Origin: Paratinospora sagittata
Taxonomy: Eukaryota > Streptophyta > Magnoliopsida > Ranunculales > Menispermaceae
Assembly: GCA_035771175.1 (NCBI GenBank)
Contig: CM069612.1
Span: 24,906,987 to 24,970,986 of the forward strand
Direction: 5' to 3'
Length of the DNA stretch: 64,000 nucleotides
Part shown: positions 40,500-50,336 of the stretch, one piece after another
Layout of the letters: each line of letters opens with the position of its first letter
Numbering within the stretch: the stretch's first letter is position 1
Notes under the pieces: model-generated
Database searches by the model: none
What the model saw: the letters and a program-made list of their open reading frames with translations, nothing else
What the model was told of the DNA's origin: nothing
Translations under genes and position numbers: made by a program

Positions 40500-41689
40500 T
40501 GGTATCAGAGAGACGAGATGTAAACCTGCTCCGACGAGTCCAAGAGCGGCGAGTCCGGTGGCGGGTGCACTCGCCGACGAGTATTCTCTGCAATCTCTCC
40601 ATTGTTCTTGATTTTGTTGTTGCAGTGATTCGTTCGATTTGATTTTCGGACGGTGACGGTGACGGTGGTGCGAAAGAGAAATCTGCTACTGATTTGATCT
40701 GCGCGTGGTAGCCTCTCCTCGGCGTCTTTCCGTCCATGCCCCTCTCTGCGTATAGTGAGACCCTGACCCAGATTTAAGCAGATCTGAGAAGACGACTGCG
40801 CGTGGTAGCCTCTCCTCGGCGTCTTTCCGTCCATGCCCCTCTCTGCGTGTAGTGAGACCCTGACCCAGATTTAAGCAGATCTGAGAAGATGACGCCATTG
40901 GGAGGACAGGTAAGACGAACAGATTTGACGCCGTAACCCGGTGTTGCGACGCATCGTCGTTTAGGGCAGAGTGCTGCTCTCTTCCACCGGAGCCGCCGGA
41001 GGTTGCGCGGAGAAAAGAAAAGCCCGAGACTGCGGCTGTGGTGGAAGCCAACCAACTAATTTTTAAATTCGTTGGTGGAAGTGAATGGTTGCTGTTATAT
41101 AAAATTAGTTGGTGGAAGCCAACCAACTAATTTTAAATTCCCAACCATTATATAAAATTCGTTGGTGGAAGCCAACCAACTAATTTTAAATTCCCTTTTG
41201 AATGGTTGCTGTTATATGTATTCTTGATTTGGTGCTGGCCCTGCAGCAGAACATAGAGATTTCTGCTCCAATCACATTCCTCTTGAAAGCTGAAGGAACT
41301 TTATACAGACCGAAGTTGACCAGTCCATGGTGGCCACCACAGAGAAGTCGTCAAGTCAATGATGTCCATCAACAATAGTGGAGACCGTTGAATTAGAAGA
41401 GAGAAAAACTGTTTCTGGAGAAGAGGAACAGTGGTGAATAGCGTGAATAGTTTACCGGCGTGAATAGTATACCGGCATGAATAGTTTACCGACCTGAATA
41501 GTGTACCGGCCTGAATAGTGTGAACATTGCGCAACGTGCATGAATAGGGCGTGACCAGAGCATGCACAGCGCAGATGAACAGTGCGGATGAACAGAATAG
41601 ATGAACAGTGCATTTCGGTGGGTTTATCGTCACCGTCGCAATTCCGTTCGGTTCGCGAGACACTTGGATTAGTTCTTTAACCTCCACGT
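40500..41689 (+). other. copia-3 leader with repeats in place of gag
   Basis: Where gag should be, there are a roughly 97-bp tandem duplication (GCGCGTGGTAGCCTCTCC..., 40702 and 40799), three copies of TTGGTGGAAGCCAACCAACTAA near 41040-41190, and a series of CCGGC.TGAATAGT and GATGAACAGTG repeats (41440-41612). An antisense coding-like fragment follows (see 41612-41690). It has no gag similarity. Confidence 0.7.
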
Positions 41690-41690
41690 G
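41612..41690 (-). pseudogene. Captured enoyl-CoA hydratase N-terminal fragment
   Basis: On the minus strand, opposite to the element, the frame reads VEVKELIQVSREPNGIATV then TINPPK. This closely follows the first strands of plant peroxisomal enoyl-CoA hydratases of the crotonase family (pattern ENLIQV.RE..GIA.VTINRPK). It is bounded by a stop at the 5' side and by element repeats at the 3' side, so only about 25 codons were captured. It has no ATG (GTG at the usual position). Resemblance is from memory of the family and short, hence moderate confidence. Confidence 0.5.
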
Positions 41691-42817
41691 TGCTCATGGC
41701 CGGCGGAGGACATAGTGTATCGTCTGTCCGCGCACATAAAATCGACGGGACTAGAACTTCATCTGGGCAGCACGAAGGGAACTCGCAGGGGCTGGTGGGT
41801 GCAACCGACGTTGGGGCTCTTGCAGGTGTTTCCGCAACGCAACTGCAGCAACTTATTGCATTTTTGAACTTGGACAAAACAAAAGATCAACTACATGGTA
41901 AAAATAGTCATTTTAGTTGGATTATCGATACAGGTGCGTCGAACCATGTGACGTGCGACTTGTCTATATTGAAGAATGTGAGAAAGGTGCAGTACTGTCC
42001 GGTGGGTTTGCCGGATGGAAATACGGCAGAAGCAAACCAAGAGGGGAGTGTCATGCTGCCAGGAGGATTAAAGCTCGACAATGTGCTTTATGTCCCACAA
42101 TTGACATGCAATTTAATTTCTGTTACTCAATTAATCGATGAATCAAATTGTGTTGTACAATTCACTAATAATATTTGTGTTATACAGGACCAACCGACGA
42201 GGAAGGTGGTTGGAGCGGGTGAAAGATTGGATGGACTTTATTTTTTCCGTGGCGTTCCTCAAGTGCAGGTCTTGACAGTGGATGGTGATTCGTCGTTCGA
42301 GTTGTGGCATCAACGAATGGGGCATCCGTCGGAGAAAATATTGAAGATGATTCCTGCTGTAAGTCATTCTTGTAGGTCAAATAATAAATCTTGTGATGTG
42401 TGTCCGCGTGCAAAGCAATCTAGATCCAGTTTCCCCATTAGTACGAATAAAGCTGGTAGAATTTTTGAACTTGTTCATTTGGATTTGTGGGGACCTTATA
42501 AGACTCGTTCTTCGTGTGGGGCTACCTATTTTTTGACTATAGTAGATGATTTTTCCAGAGGAGTTTGGGTCTATTTACTTTGCAATAAAATGGAAGTTGA
42601 ATCTATGTTTATTCATTTTGTTGCTATGGTTGAACGTCAGTTTGAACAAGTGATAAAACGTGTGAGAAGTGACAATGGGACCGAATTTAATTGTTTGCAT
42701 GATTATTTTCAAAATAATGGGATTATTTTCAAAATAATGGGATTATTTTTGAGACTTCTTGTGTTGGGACTCCTCAACAAAATGGGAGAGTTGAGAGAAA
42801 ACATCAACACATTTTAA
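41690..42817 (+). pseudogene. copia-3 protease and integrase part
   Basis: A 375-codon frame. Protease active site DTGA at residues 80-83 (WIIDTGASNHVTCD), LDNVLYVPQLTCNLISVTQL, pre-integrase LWHQRMGHPS (about 205) with CDVCPRAKQ, then the integrase core HLDLWGPYKTR, VDDFSRGVW and RSDNGTEF. A 20-bp tandem duplication at 42712-42751 throws the frame and the protein ends shortly after. The remainder of pol continues in another frame at 42820. Confidence 0.88.
42712..42751. repeat. 20-bp tandem duplication breaking integrase
   Basis: Two copies of GATTATTTTCAAAATAATGG in the integrase region between the second catalytic Asp and the Glu region. Twenty bases is not a multiple of three, so pol is split. 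This looks like the only major lesion in this otherwise open element besides missing gag. Confidence 0.9.
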
Positions 42818-42819
42818 AT

Positions 42820-45174
42820 GTGGCTAGAGCCCTAAGATTTCAAGGGAACTTACCAATCAAATTTTGGGGTGAATGTGTGTTGGCAGCGTGTCACTTGATT
42901 AATAGGACACCCTCTGCTTTACTTAAGACTAAATCGCCATATGAAATGTTGTTTGGGAAAGTGCCTTCTTATGATGCTATTCGTGTCTTTGGTTGTCTTT
43001 GCTATGCTCATAATCAACGACACAAAGGTGATAAATTTGCAAGTAGGAGCCGTAAATGTATCTTTGTTGGCTATCCTTTTGGGAAGAAAGGTTGGAAATT
43101 GTATGATTTAGAAACACATGAGTACTTTGTATCAAGGGATGTGAAGTTCTTTGAGAAAGAATTTCCTTTTATGCCAAACCAACCAACGAATGTGGTGACT
43201 CCTGTGCTGGCGAACAATGAGGCTGGGGCATGGAGTGAGGATGAGGGTGTCGATGAGTGTGCTGCGTGCGTTGAGGGGGGGTTGGAACCAGCATCCACCC
43301 TCGAGGGAGGGTTGGAACCAGCATCCACCCTCGAGGGGGGGTCCGGTGCTGCGGTGCTGCCCGCATATGAGGATGTGCGTGATGAGGGGCTGGAGAATAC
43401 GGTGGAGGAGCAAGGTGTGGAAGTTGACAGTGAGCTAGGGCGAGGAAAACGAACCAAAACTCCTTCAACACGGTATCGTGATTTTGTTACTCATACTATA
43501 CGAAAAATAAGTCCATCCGAGAATTCATCAGCTCCTTCCTCTTCCTCAGGTACGCCATATCCTTTAACACATTTTGTGAATTGTGAACGTTTTTCTGTGA
43601 GACATAGGAATTTTCTTGCAGCTGTGACAGCGGGACATGAGCCAAAGCATGTTAAAGAAGCAATGAAAGACTCGGGATGGCGAGATGCGATGGGTAAGGA
43701 AATACGAGCCCTGGAAGACAATGAGACTTGGGTAATGGAGACTCTTCCACCCGGCAAGAAAGCACTAGGGAGCCAGTGGATATATAAAATTAAATACAAA
43801 TCCGATGGCAGCATAGAGCGACTAAAAGCAAGACTTGTGATTTATGGCAATCATCAGGTGGAAGGAATTGACTATACCGAGACATTTGCTCCTGTGGCAA
43901 AAATGGTGACGGTTCGTACTTTTCTTGCAATTGCTGCTGTTAAAAATTGGGAAGTACATCAAATGGATGTGCATAATGCTTTCCTTCACGGTGACTTAAG
44001 TGAGGAGGTTTATATGAAGGTTCCTCCAGGTTTCAAAAATACAAATCCTAACATGGTTTGCAGGTTGAAAAAGTCATTATATGGTCTGAAACAAGCTCCC
44101 CGATGTTGGTTTGCAAAACTGTCAACAGCATTGAAGAATTATGGTTTTGTGCAATCCTATTCAGATTATTCCTTATTTGGGTTGTGCAGGGGAAGAACTC
44201 AGATCAACGTGTTAGTTTATGTTGATGACTTGATTATTGCAGGGAATGATAAGGTTGCATTGACAACTTTTAAAGATTACCTTGGCAGGTGCTTTCATAT
44301 GAAGGATTTGGGAGTTTTGAAGTATTTCTTAGGGCTAGAGGTAGCCCGTAATCCAGAAGGAATTTTTCTTTGCCAACGAAAATACACACTCGAGATAATT
44401 TCTGAAACGGGTTTATTGGGAGCCAAGCCTGCGGCATTTCCTATGGAACAAAATCACAATTTGGCCCTTGCTAAGGGCGAATTCCTTGCGGATCCGGCAC
44501 CTTATAGGCGACTTGTAGGGAGATTGATTTACTTGTCTGTGACGAGACCTGATCTTGCATATTCGGTTCATATTTTGTCCCAATTTATGCAACAACCTCG
44601 TGAGGATCATTGGGAGGCAGCTCTCAGGGTCGTGCGCTATTTGAAGAAGAGTCCGGGGCAAGGGATTTTGCTTCGTGCTGATAGTGACCTTCGTCTAGAA
44701 GGGTGGTGTGATTCAGATTGGGCTAGTTGTCCACTTACGCGGCGTTCCTTGACAGGATGGTTCGTGTTACTTGGTTGTTCTCCTGTGTCGTGGAAGACCA
44801 AGAAGCAACAAACAGTGTCTAGATCATCTGCGGAGGCTGAGTATAGATCAATGGCGGCAACAGTGTGTGAGTTAAAGTGGCTTCACCAACTTTTAAATGA
44901 CTTAGGTGTGCGACATCCGAAGGGTATGAAGTTATTTTGTGATAGTCAGTCGGCGTTGTACATTGCTCAAAATCCGGTTTTTCACGAAAGAACAAAGCAT
45001 ATAGAGGCTGACTGTCATTTTGTTCGAGATGCGGTGACTGAAGGAATGATTTGTCCGTCATATGTTTCCACTCGTGTTCAATTGGCAGACATCTTTACAA
45101 AAGCGTTGGGGAAAGCGAACTTTGAGTTTCTACTCTGCAAGTTGGGCGTTCGAGATCTTCACGCTCCAACTTGA
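42820..45174 (+). pseudogene. copia-3 integrase end, reverse transcriptase, RNase H
   Basis: A 784-codon open frame. Integrase C-terminal part (FWGECVLAACHLINRTPSAL, GYPFGKKGWKLYD). A linker containing a perfect 10-residue duplication, GGLEPASTLE twice (about 43276-43335). Reverse transcriptase: ETWVMETLPPGKKALGSQW, DYTETFAPVAKM, QMDVHNAFLHGDL, KSLYGLKQAPR and an intact YVDD at residues 467-470. RNase H: EGWCDSDWASC, SRSSAEAEYRSMA, LFCDSQSALYIAQNP, RTKHIEADCHFVRD. It is complete to the usual end, with a stop just before the polypurine tract. The reverse transcriptase/RNase H part may be functional in sequence, but it has lost its in-frame start. Confidence 0.9.
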
Positions 45175-45181
45175 GGAGGGG

Positions 45182-45320
45182 TATTACGATATTCATATGT
45201 TTTTATGGAACATGTTTCCTGATAACATGTTTCCTGTTTTTTAGGCTTTGTATTTTGTAATGGATATATATTTGATGGTTGTAAATGGAAATAAGAACAA
45301 GATGGAGTGAGATTTTAACA
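45182..45320 (+). repeat. copia-3 3' LTR (139 bp)
   Basis: Nearly identical to 40361-40499 (differences seen at TTTTCTG/TTTCCTG and GAAATTTT/GAGATTTT). Preceded by the polypurine tract and followed by the AATCT target duplication. Confidence 0.85.
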
Positions 45321-45485
45321 AATCTATATTTTCCTGTAGATGAATTCTCAACATTCTGTGGAAATTTCGAATCCTTGTTTAATACCACATGTTCATCTGC
45401 AATAACCCATCTATTTATTTCTAGTTTTTCTCGTATTGTTTGAATTACATGCAGATTGGCAAATTTACAGAGGAAGGAATTAAGA

Positions 45486-46774
45486 ATGAATGATCCATTA
45501 ACTAGTAATTTTCTACCTTCCTTACTATTCTTCATCTTAGCTTTATCTTCATTACTACTAGTCAGCAGCAGTAGTAGTAGTACTGGTAGTAAGGTATATA
45601 AGTTAACAATGGGCGTGTCCATTAGGAGGAACCAGACATTAATTTCTGAGTCTGGAAGATTTGCATTGGGCTTCTTTAATCCTGGAAAATCCAGCAATCT
45701 GTATCTGGAATATGGTATAATATGATCCCAGAACAGACTATTGTGTGGGTTGCTAATAGAGATGCTCCATTTACAAACAATTCTAATGTAGTTTTGATGC
45801 TTAGTGATAGGATACAAGGTGTGTTTCGTCATCTAATATCACTTTTCTTGATGTTCCCTTAAGCAATTCAATTGTTGCAGTACTTAAAAACTCTGGGAAT
45901 CTTTTATTGAGAAATAGAACTGGGAGTGTTTTATGGCAGAGCTTCAGCCATCCCACTGATACATTACTACCTCGCATGGAAATTTGCATGAGCGCAGAAA
46001 ATCATGATAAACGCCATCTCACGTCGTGGAAAGATGAAGATGATCCAGCACCTGGGCTGTTCACCCTTGGGCTTGATCCTCGAGGACATGACCAGCTTTT
46101 TATATGGAAGGATTCTCATCCATACTGGAGAAGTGATGTTTGGGATGGTACTATGCCTCAATTATCACTTCAGATGTCTGGCAAAATTGCCATGTCTCTC
46201 TACTTTGTTCCAGACGGCCCTCATGTCACTTTCAATGTATTGGACAAGTCGATCATTTTAAGGTTTAAGTTAGATAGAACTGGATCAATTAAGTTGCTGT
46301 TATGGCAGGAAAATTTCAAGAAATGGGTGTTTTTGGGGCAGCATGCTTCAGATGGGTGTGATTTTTACCATCCGTGTGGTCCATTTGGGAGATGTAACAT
46401 AAAGAACTCATCTAAGATATGTAACTGTTTACAAGGTTTCAACCCTAAAGTTAAAAATGATTGGGATATGGGGGATTGGTCTGGTGGCTGTGTTAGGCAT
46501 AAGGAACTGAAATGTGACGTGGGAGATGTGTTCGTGAGACTTGAAGGGAAGATGAAAGTGCCTGATCATTCATTTGTATTGAACGACTTGAGTATGAAGC
46601 AATGTGAAACTGAATGCCGTAGGACCTGTTCTTGTACAGCATATGCATACATTAATGCTGATCCTAAAGCTTGGAGGACGTCGAGATGCCTGTATTGGAT
46701 TGGGAATTTGATGGATGTTAAGCACAACTCTGGTGGACAGGATCTTTATCTACATGTTGACCGCTCTGAACTAG
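45486..46774 (+). pseudogene. Receptor kinase exon 1 (lectin, SLG, PAN)
   Basis: ATG at 45486 followed by a signal peptide (FLPSLLFFILALSSLLLVSS). B-lectin text: RNQTLISESGRFALGFF, then after a one-base shift near 45716 IVWVANRDAPFTNN; a further frame break lies between 45820 and 45900; then VLWQSFSHPTDTLLP. From 45907 the frame is open. SLG domain (LTSWKDEDDPAPGLFTLG, GCDFYHPCGPFGRC, CNCLQGFNPK) and PAN domain with conserved cysteines (CETECRRTCSCTAYAY, CLYWIGNLMDV, GGQDLYLHVDRSEL). The splice donor GTAACC is at 46775. Confidence 0.88.
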
Positions 46775-46945
46775 GTAACCGAACGATGATTCTCTTTCCT
46801 TTGCTTGTTTGTTTTCAAGATTAAGTTAAGCTTTGGTTTTCCTACAACAAGGTGGTATAATTCATCATGATTCGGGGCTTCCACAAATTCAAAGATTTGA
46901 ACTAACATGTCATCTAGTTGAACTTCTGATTTACCTTTATAGCAG

Positions 46946-47074
46946 GTGACACTGGTGAGGTTGGTGAGACTAGGCGATCAATTGTAATAGCGGGAATTGT
47001 AGGATCTACAATGGGTATTCTTTTTATTGTTACTCTCGGCGGCATCTTGCTTCGGAGAAAGTTAAAAAAGCAGA
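46946..47074 (+). pseudogene. Receptor kinase exon 2 (transmembrane)
   Basis: After acceptor ATAGCAG the frame continues in phase from exon 1. It encodes GDTGEVGETRRS, then a hydrophobic helix (IVIAGIVGSTMGILFIVTLG), then a basic stop-transfer LRRKLKKQ. Donor AGTAAAT at 47075. This matches the single-pass helix of S-receptor kinases. The exon itself is intact. Confidence 0.85.
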
Positions 47075-47194
47075 GTAAATATCTCACTACCCTCTTGTTG
47101 ATGTTGCCATTAACAAAAAAAAACATGAAAGATAAGTTATGTATGCGTTAGTAGTATAATTAAAACTGTATATTTCTTTTTAATTGCAATGCAG

Positions 47195-47208
47195 GGGGGA
47201 GAACATCA
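47195..47208 (+). pseudogene. Receptor kinase exon 3 stub
   Basis: After acceptor TGCAATGCAG, 14 bases of juxtamembrane exon remain before the copia-4 LTR starts at 47209. The rest of this exon and the kinase N-lobe (Gly-rich loop, VAIK Lys) are absent from the window. Confidence 0.6.
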
Positions 47209-47627
47209 TGTGAGGACCACTCACATGTGGCAGACAATAAAAGTGGCAGACAAAGGAAAAGGAGGTGCCGAAAGAAATCGCGCCGAAAGAAAAAAAAAAT
47301 GGCGCCGAATGCGGCCGCCGCGCGCCGAAAATTTTTATTTAAATATAAATATATTATTTTAATATATTTATAATTACGAAAATACCCCTGATTACACCTA
47401 TAAATAGAGCTTAACTTCATTCTTCAAAATTCATTCCTAAGAGTCAGAGAGTTCTATTCTGAGAGATCTATTTAAGAGATCTAATCTGTAAGATTCACCT
47501 AAGGGTGTAGTTTGTATTCTCTGATAATACAAGTTTGTTGTCTCCCGTGGACGTAGGCAATTTGCTGAACCACGTTAAATTTGTTGTCTTATTTTTCTTT
47601 CATACTTTACTACGATTCCACACAACA
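47209..47627 (+). repeat. copia-4 5' LTR
   Basis: 419 bp. Contains a CG-rich inverted segment GGCGCCGAATGCGGCCGCCGCGCGCC (shown as two joined motifs GGCGCCGAAT and GCGGCCGCCGCGCGCC, about 47300-47330). Later come a TATA-like CCTATAAATAGAG (47398-47409), then AGAGAGTTCTATTCTGAGAGATC shared with copia-5. The TATA-like box is the likely transcription start signal of the element. Confidence 0.75.
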
Positions 47628-47839
47628 AATTGGTATCAGAGACAAGGTGAAGCTTTGGAAGAAAAAACAGACACTCTGTCGAATTTTTCGATACAGCGTC
47701 GAAATTTTCGAGATTCTGTAAAAGTGATCGAAACAGTTTTCTGATCACCCGTGGAGGTAGCTCTTATTCCCAGGAGTCCAACGCAATCAATGGCGAGAAA
47801 AACTGACAAGAAATGAGTTCACAGGAGCCGATCAAAGTT

Positions 47840-48240
47840 TGATCCCTGTACTGCATTTGCCGATACTGTTCATACCCGGTTCCGACACTGTTCATCATTT
47901 TTCACAGGCCCATTCCCTGTTTCGACCGTCACTATTTACGGCCCAGCCCCAGTTTCAGCCCGGCACTGTTCACCGGCCCAGCCACTATTTCGGCCCGTCA
48001 CTGTTCACCGGCCCAGCCCCAGTTTCGGCCCGTCACTGTTCACCGTCCCAGCCGCTGTTTCGGCCCGTCACTGTTCCTCAGGCCCAGTCCTCGTTCAGCC
48101 CGATCCTATTCATCAATTCCTGTTCACCAACCATATTCGGCTCATTTTTCGTCTGATTTCAGCAAAGTCAGACTCGTTTCCACCATTTCGACCGTTCCGG
48201 ACGCAACCGTGCAATCAGTTTCTGCAGATTCAGCTGCTAA
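47840..48240 (+). repeat. copia-4 leader repeats with ACTGTTCA
   Basis: About 8 copies of a unit near 30-45 bp with core CGGCCCGTCACTGTTCACC or GGCCCAGCCCCAGTTT between the primer site and gag. It is the same unit as in the copia-5 leader (58090-58500, inverted). The open frame 47839-48156 is a by-product of the repeat. Confidence 0.8.
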
Positions 48241-48316
48241 GTTATTGATATAGCTTAGTTGGAGTTGTTTATCATTTTTCAAGCACTTGTCGGCGTCATA
48301 AATATCTTCGGTCTAA

Positions 48317-49375
48317 ATGGCGGAAGAAATCTCAAGCACAAGCAGGCCTTGGCAAAGAAGTTCGATGTCCAACGCAAAGTTCGAGGTGGAGAAATTCAAC
48401 GGCACCAACAACTTTGGCATGTGGCAATGCGAAGTTCAAGATCTACTGTTCAGGGAAGGATCACATATTGCCTTGGAAGCCAAACCCAAGGATATGTCCG
48501 ATGATGATTGGAATTTTGTAAATCGTCAAGCTTGTGGCACAATCCGACTCTGTTTGGCGAAGGATCAGAAGTACTTTGTCATGAAAGAGACTATGGCAAT
48601 AAGTCTCTGGAAGAAACTGGAGGACAAATACATGACGAAAAGCGTAGAGAACCGCCTCTACCTGAAGAAGAAGCTCTATCGTTTTCAGTACAAGGAAGGT
48701 ACTCCCATGAGTGAGCATCTTGATAAATTCAACAAGATTATTGTTGATCTACTAAATCTTGATGTTGACCCTCTTAATGAGGATAAGGCACTATTGTTGT
48801 TAAACTCTTTGCCTGAAAGTTATGAACATTTAACAACAATTTTGCTATATGGTAAAGATGAAGTTAAATTCAGTGATGTTTCAAATGCTTTGGTGAGCAA
48901 CGAGTATCGAAGGAAGGACCAACGCGATCACAAGGAAGCATTACCAGCAGCCTTGACAGTATCCAGAGGCAGGGCTAACAACAGATCTGATAAATCCAGT
49001 GGACGAGGCCGATCCCGCTCAAAGTCAAAAAGTCCTTCATCACGTCAACGTCTTGCAAAGGATGAATGTGTCTATTGTCACCAAAAGGGGCACTGGAAGA
49101 AAGATTGTCCAAATAAGGGCAAGACAGATGCAAATGTGGCACAGAAGGCTGAAGAAGATTCTGCATTCTCAGTTTCATCTATAGACATTCAGTCTGATAG
49201 ATGGATTTTAGATTCCGGATGTTCCTATCATATGTGTCCGAATCGCCATTGGTTCTCAAAATTGGATGAGTTCGATGGAGGAGTCGTGGTAATGGGCAAC
49301 AACAATACCTGCCACACAAAAGGTATTGGAACTATACGCCTTAAGATGCATGACGGTACACAAAAGGTATTGGTA
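48317..49375 (+). pseudogene. copia-4 gag (truncated polyprotein)
   Basis: ATG at 48317, MAEEISSTSRPWQRSS. Gag domain with FNGTNNFGMWQCEVQDLLF, TIRLCLAKDQKYFVM, LWKKLEDKYMTKS, NRLYLKKKLYRFQYKEG, LLLNSLPESYEHL. Zinc knuckle CVYCHQKGHWKKDC. Protease start DRWILDSGCSYHMCPN. The frame is open to the break at about 49375 and then runs 26 codons into foreign sequence. This gag could still be translated, but the polyprotein is cut within the protease/pre-integrase stretch. Confidence 0.85.
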
Positions 49376-50336
49376 ATATGGATTGTGTTAAATAAAGATG
49401 GGATTCAAATGGTATCTTATGGGTTATGGGTAGAAATGATACCAGTTGGATAACCATTATTAGTGGACTGGTAAGTCTATATATTCTTCCAATGAACACC
49501 AGAATTCTATTGATAGACTGAGCAGATTGTATATGTGTGAGATAGAGAGATTTGATGGGAGTACTCAGATATTTTTCATGTCGGATTAAGATCCGAAGAT
49601 TGTGTCGAGATCTGATATATGATGCAGACTCGTATTGGTACTCATCTCCTTCTCAGTGTGATATGTACTTTCAGACTGGTTGACAGACTGAGAGAGTGAC
49701 TTTGATGCTTGCGAGCATGCTCGGGTCTAGTATATTTGAATTTTGGTGGAAGTTGGAAGGAATATTTTGTGTGTAACTGTATGTGTATAAATAGCTATTA
49801 TAAGAGCATAATGATGGCACTCTAAAGGTTTGATAAGAAGCCTTATCCATCTCCAACTTGTTGATTTAAAAGTATGGAGTTATTGTTATTGGTGCCACAG
49901 GATATTATTAAATGCACAAGGTTGGTATAAGGCCTTGAAATGTATTGTGGCTGACTTAGTTTTGCTAAGGGTCTTACCACAGAAAGGCCAAATGAGATGT
50001 GGGATAAAAAAAAAAAAACAGCGTGCACCGCAATCTGTTGGACCATTTGAGATCCTTGATAGGATAGGTCCATTGGCTTACCGATTTGCTCACCAATTTG
50101 CTCTACTGTCACAGTCGATAAGTGTCCGGAATAGTTTCTATAAGGAAATATCCTTCGGATTCCATATATGTTATGATATAACTCAACGCTAAGTTGGGGA
50201 GGATACCACGTATCAAGAAGAGCAAACATGGAAGCGAAAATATAAAATGCCGGAGCAGTTTCTGGAAGTGAGTATCACTTGAGGAATAGTCTTTGATTCT
50301 AAATTTCGAGGACGAAATTCCTTAAGTTGGGGAGAT
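49376..50336 (+). pseudogene. Ty3/gypsy integrase remnant (gypsy-4)
   Basis: Degenerate integrase text with many stops: around 49550-49600 a D-rich core segment (IFFMSD then DPKIVSRSD), around 49725-49760 text for LNFGGSWKEY, then 49963-50090 (VLPQKGQMRCGIK, VGPFEILDRIGPLAYR). An A-run of 13 at 50007 interrupts it. It ends with a polypurine-like TTAAGTTGGGGAGAT before the LTR. All upstream domains are missing. Confidence 0.7.

Larger units (their letters stand above)
40361..45320 (+). mobile_element. Copia element copia-3, short LTRs, gag-less
   Basis: A structurally complete insertion of 4960 bp: two 139-bp LTRs differing at about two positions by eye, a perfect target duplication AATCT (40356-40360, 45321-45325), a primer site TGGTATCAGAG (40500-40510) and a polypurine tract GAGGAGGGG (45173-45181). 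The interior has an unusual 1.2-kb leader, then protease, integrase, reverse transcriptase and RNase H. No gag or zinc knuckle is present. LTR similarity indicates a young insertion. It lies directly 5' of the receptor kinase pseudogene. Confidence 0.92.
47209..49375 (+). mobile_element. copia-4, truncated (5' LTR, leader, gag)
   Basis: 5' LTR 47209-47627 (TGTGAGGACCAC..CCACACAACA), primer site TGGTATCAGAGAC from 47630, a repeat-rich leader, then gag. The element ends abruptly in the protease/pre-integrase region near 49375, where gypsy-4 text starts. Its gag is nearly identical to that of copia-5 on the other strand. No 3' LTR is present. It inserted into exon 3 of the receptor kinase. Confidence 0.85.

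Noticed and set aside
41301..41687. 128-residue minus-strand frame as a gene
   Set aside because: Only the first 25 or so codons resemble a known protein. The rest is translated from GAATAGT/GAACAGT repeats and element leader. It has no ATG and lies antisense within copia-3.
47839..48156. 105-residue Pro-rich frame
   Set aside because: Produced by tandem leader repeats of copia-4; the homologous copia-5 leader gives similar frames on the other strand.
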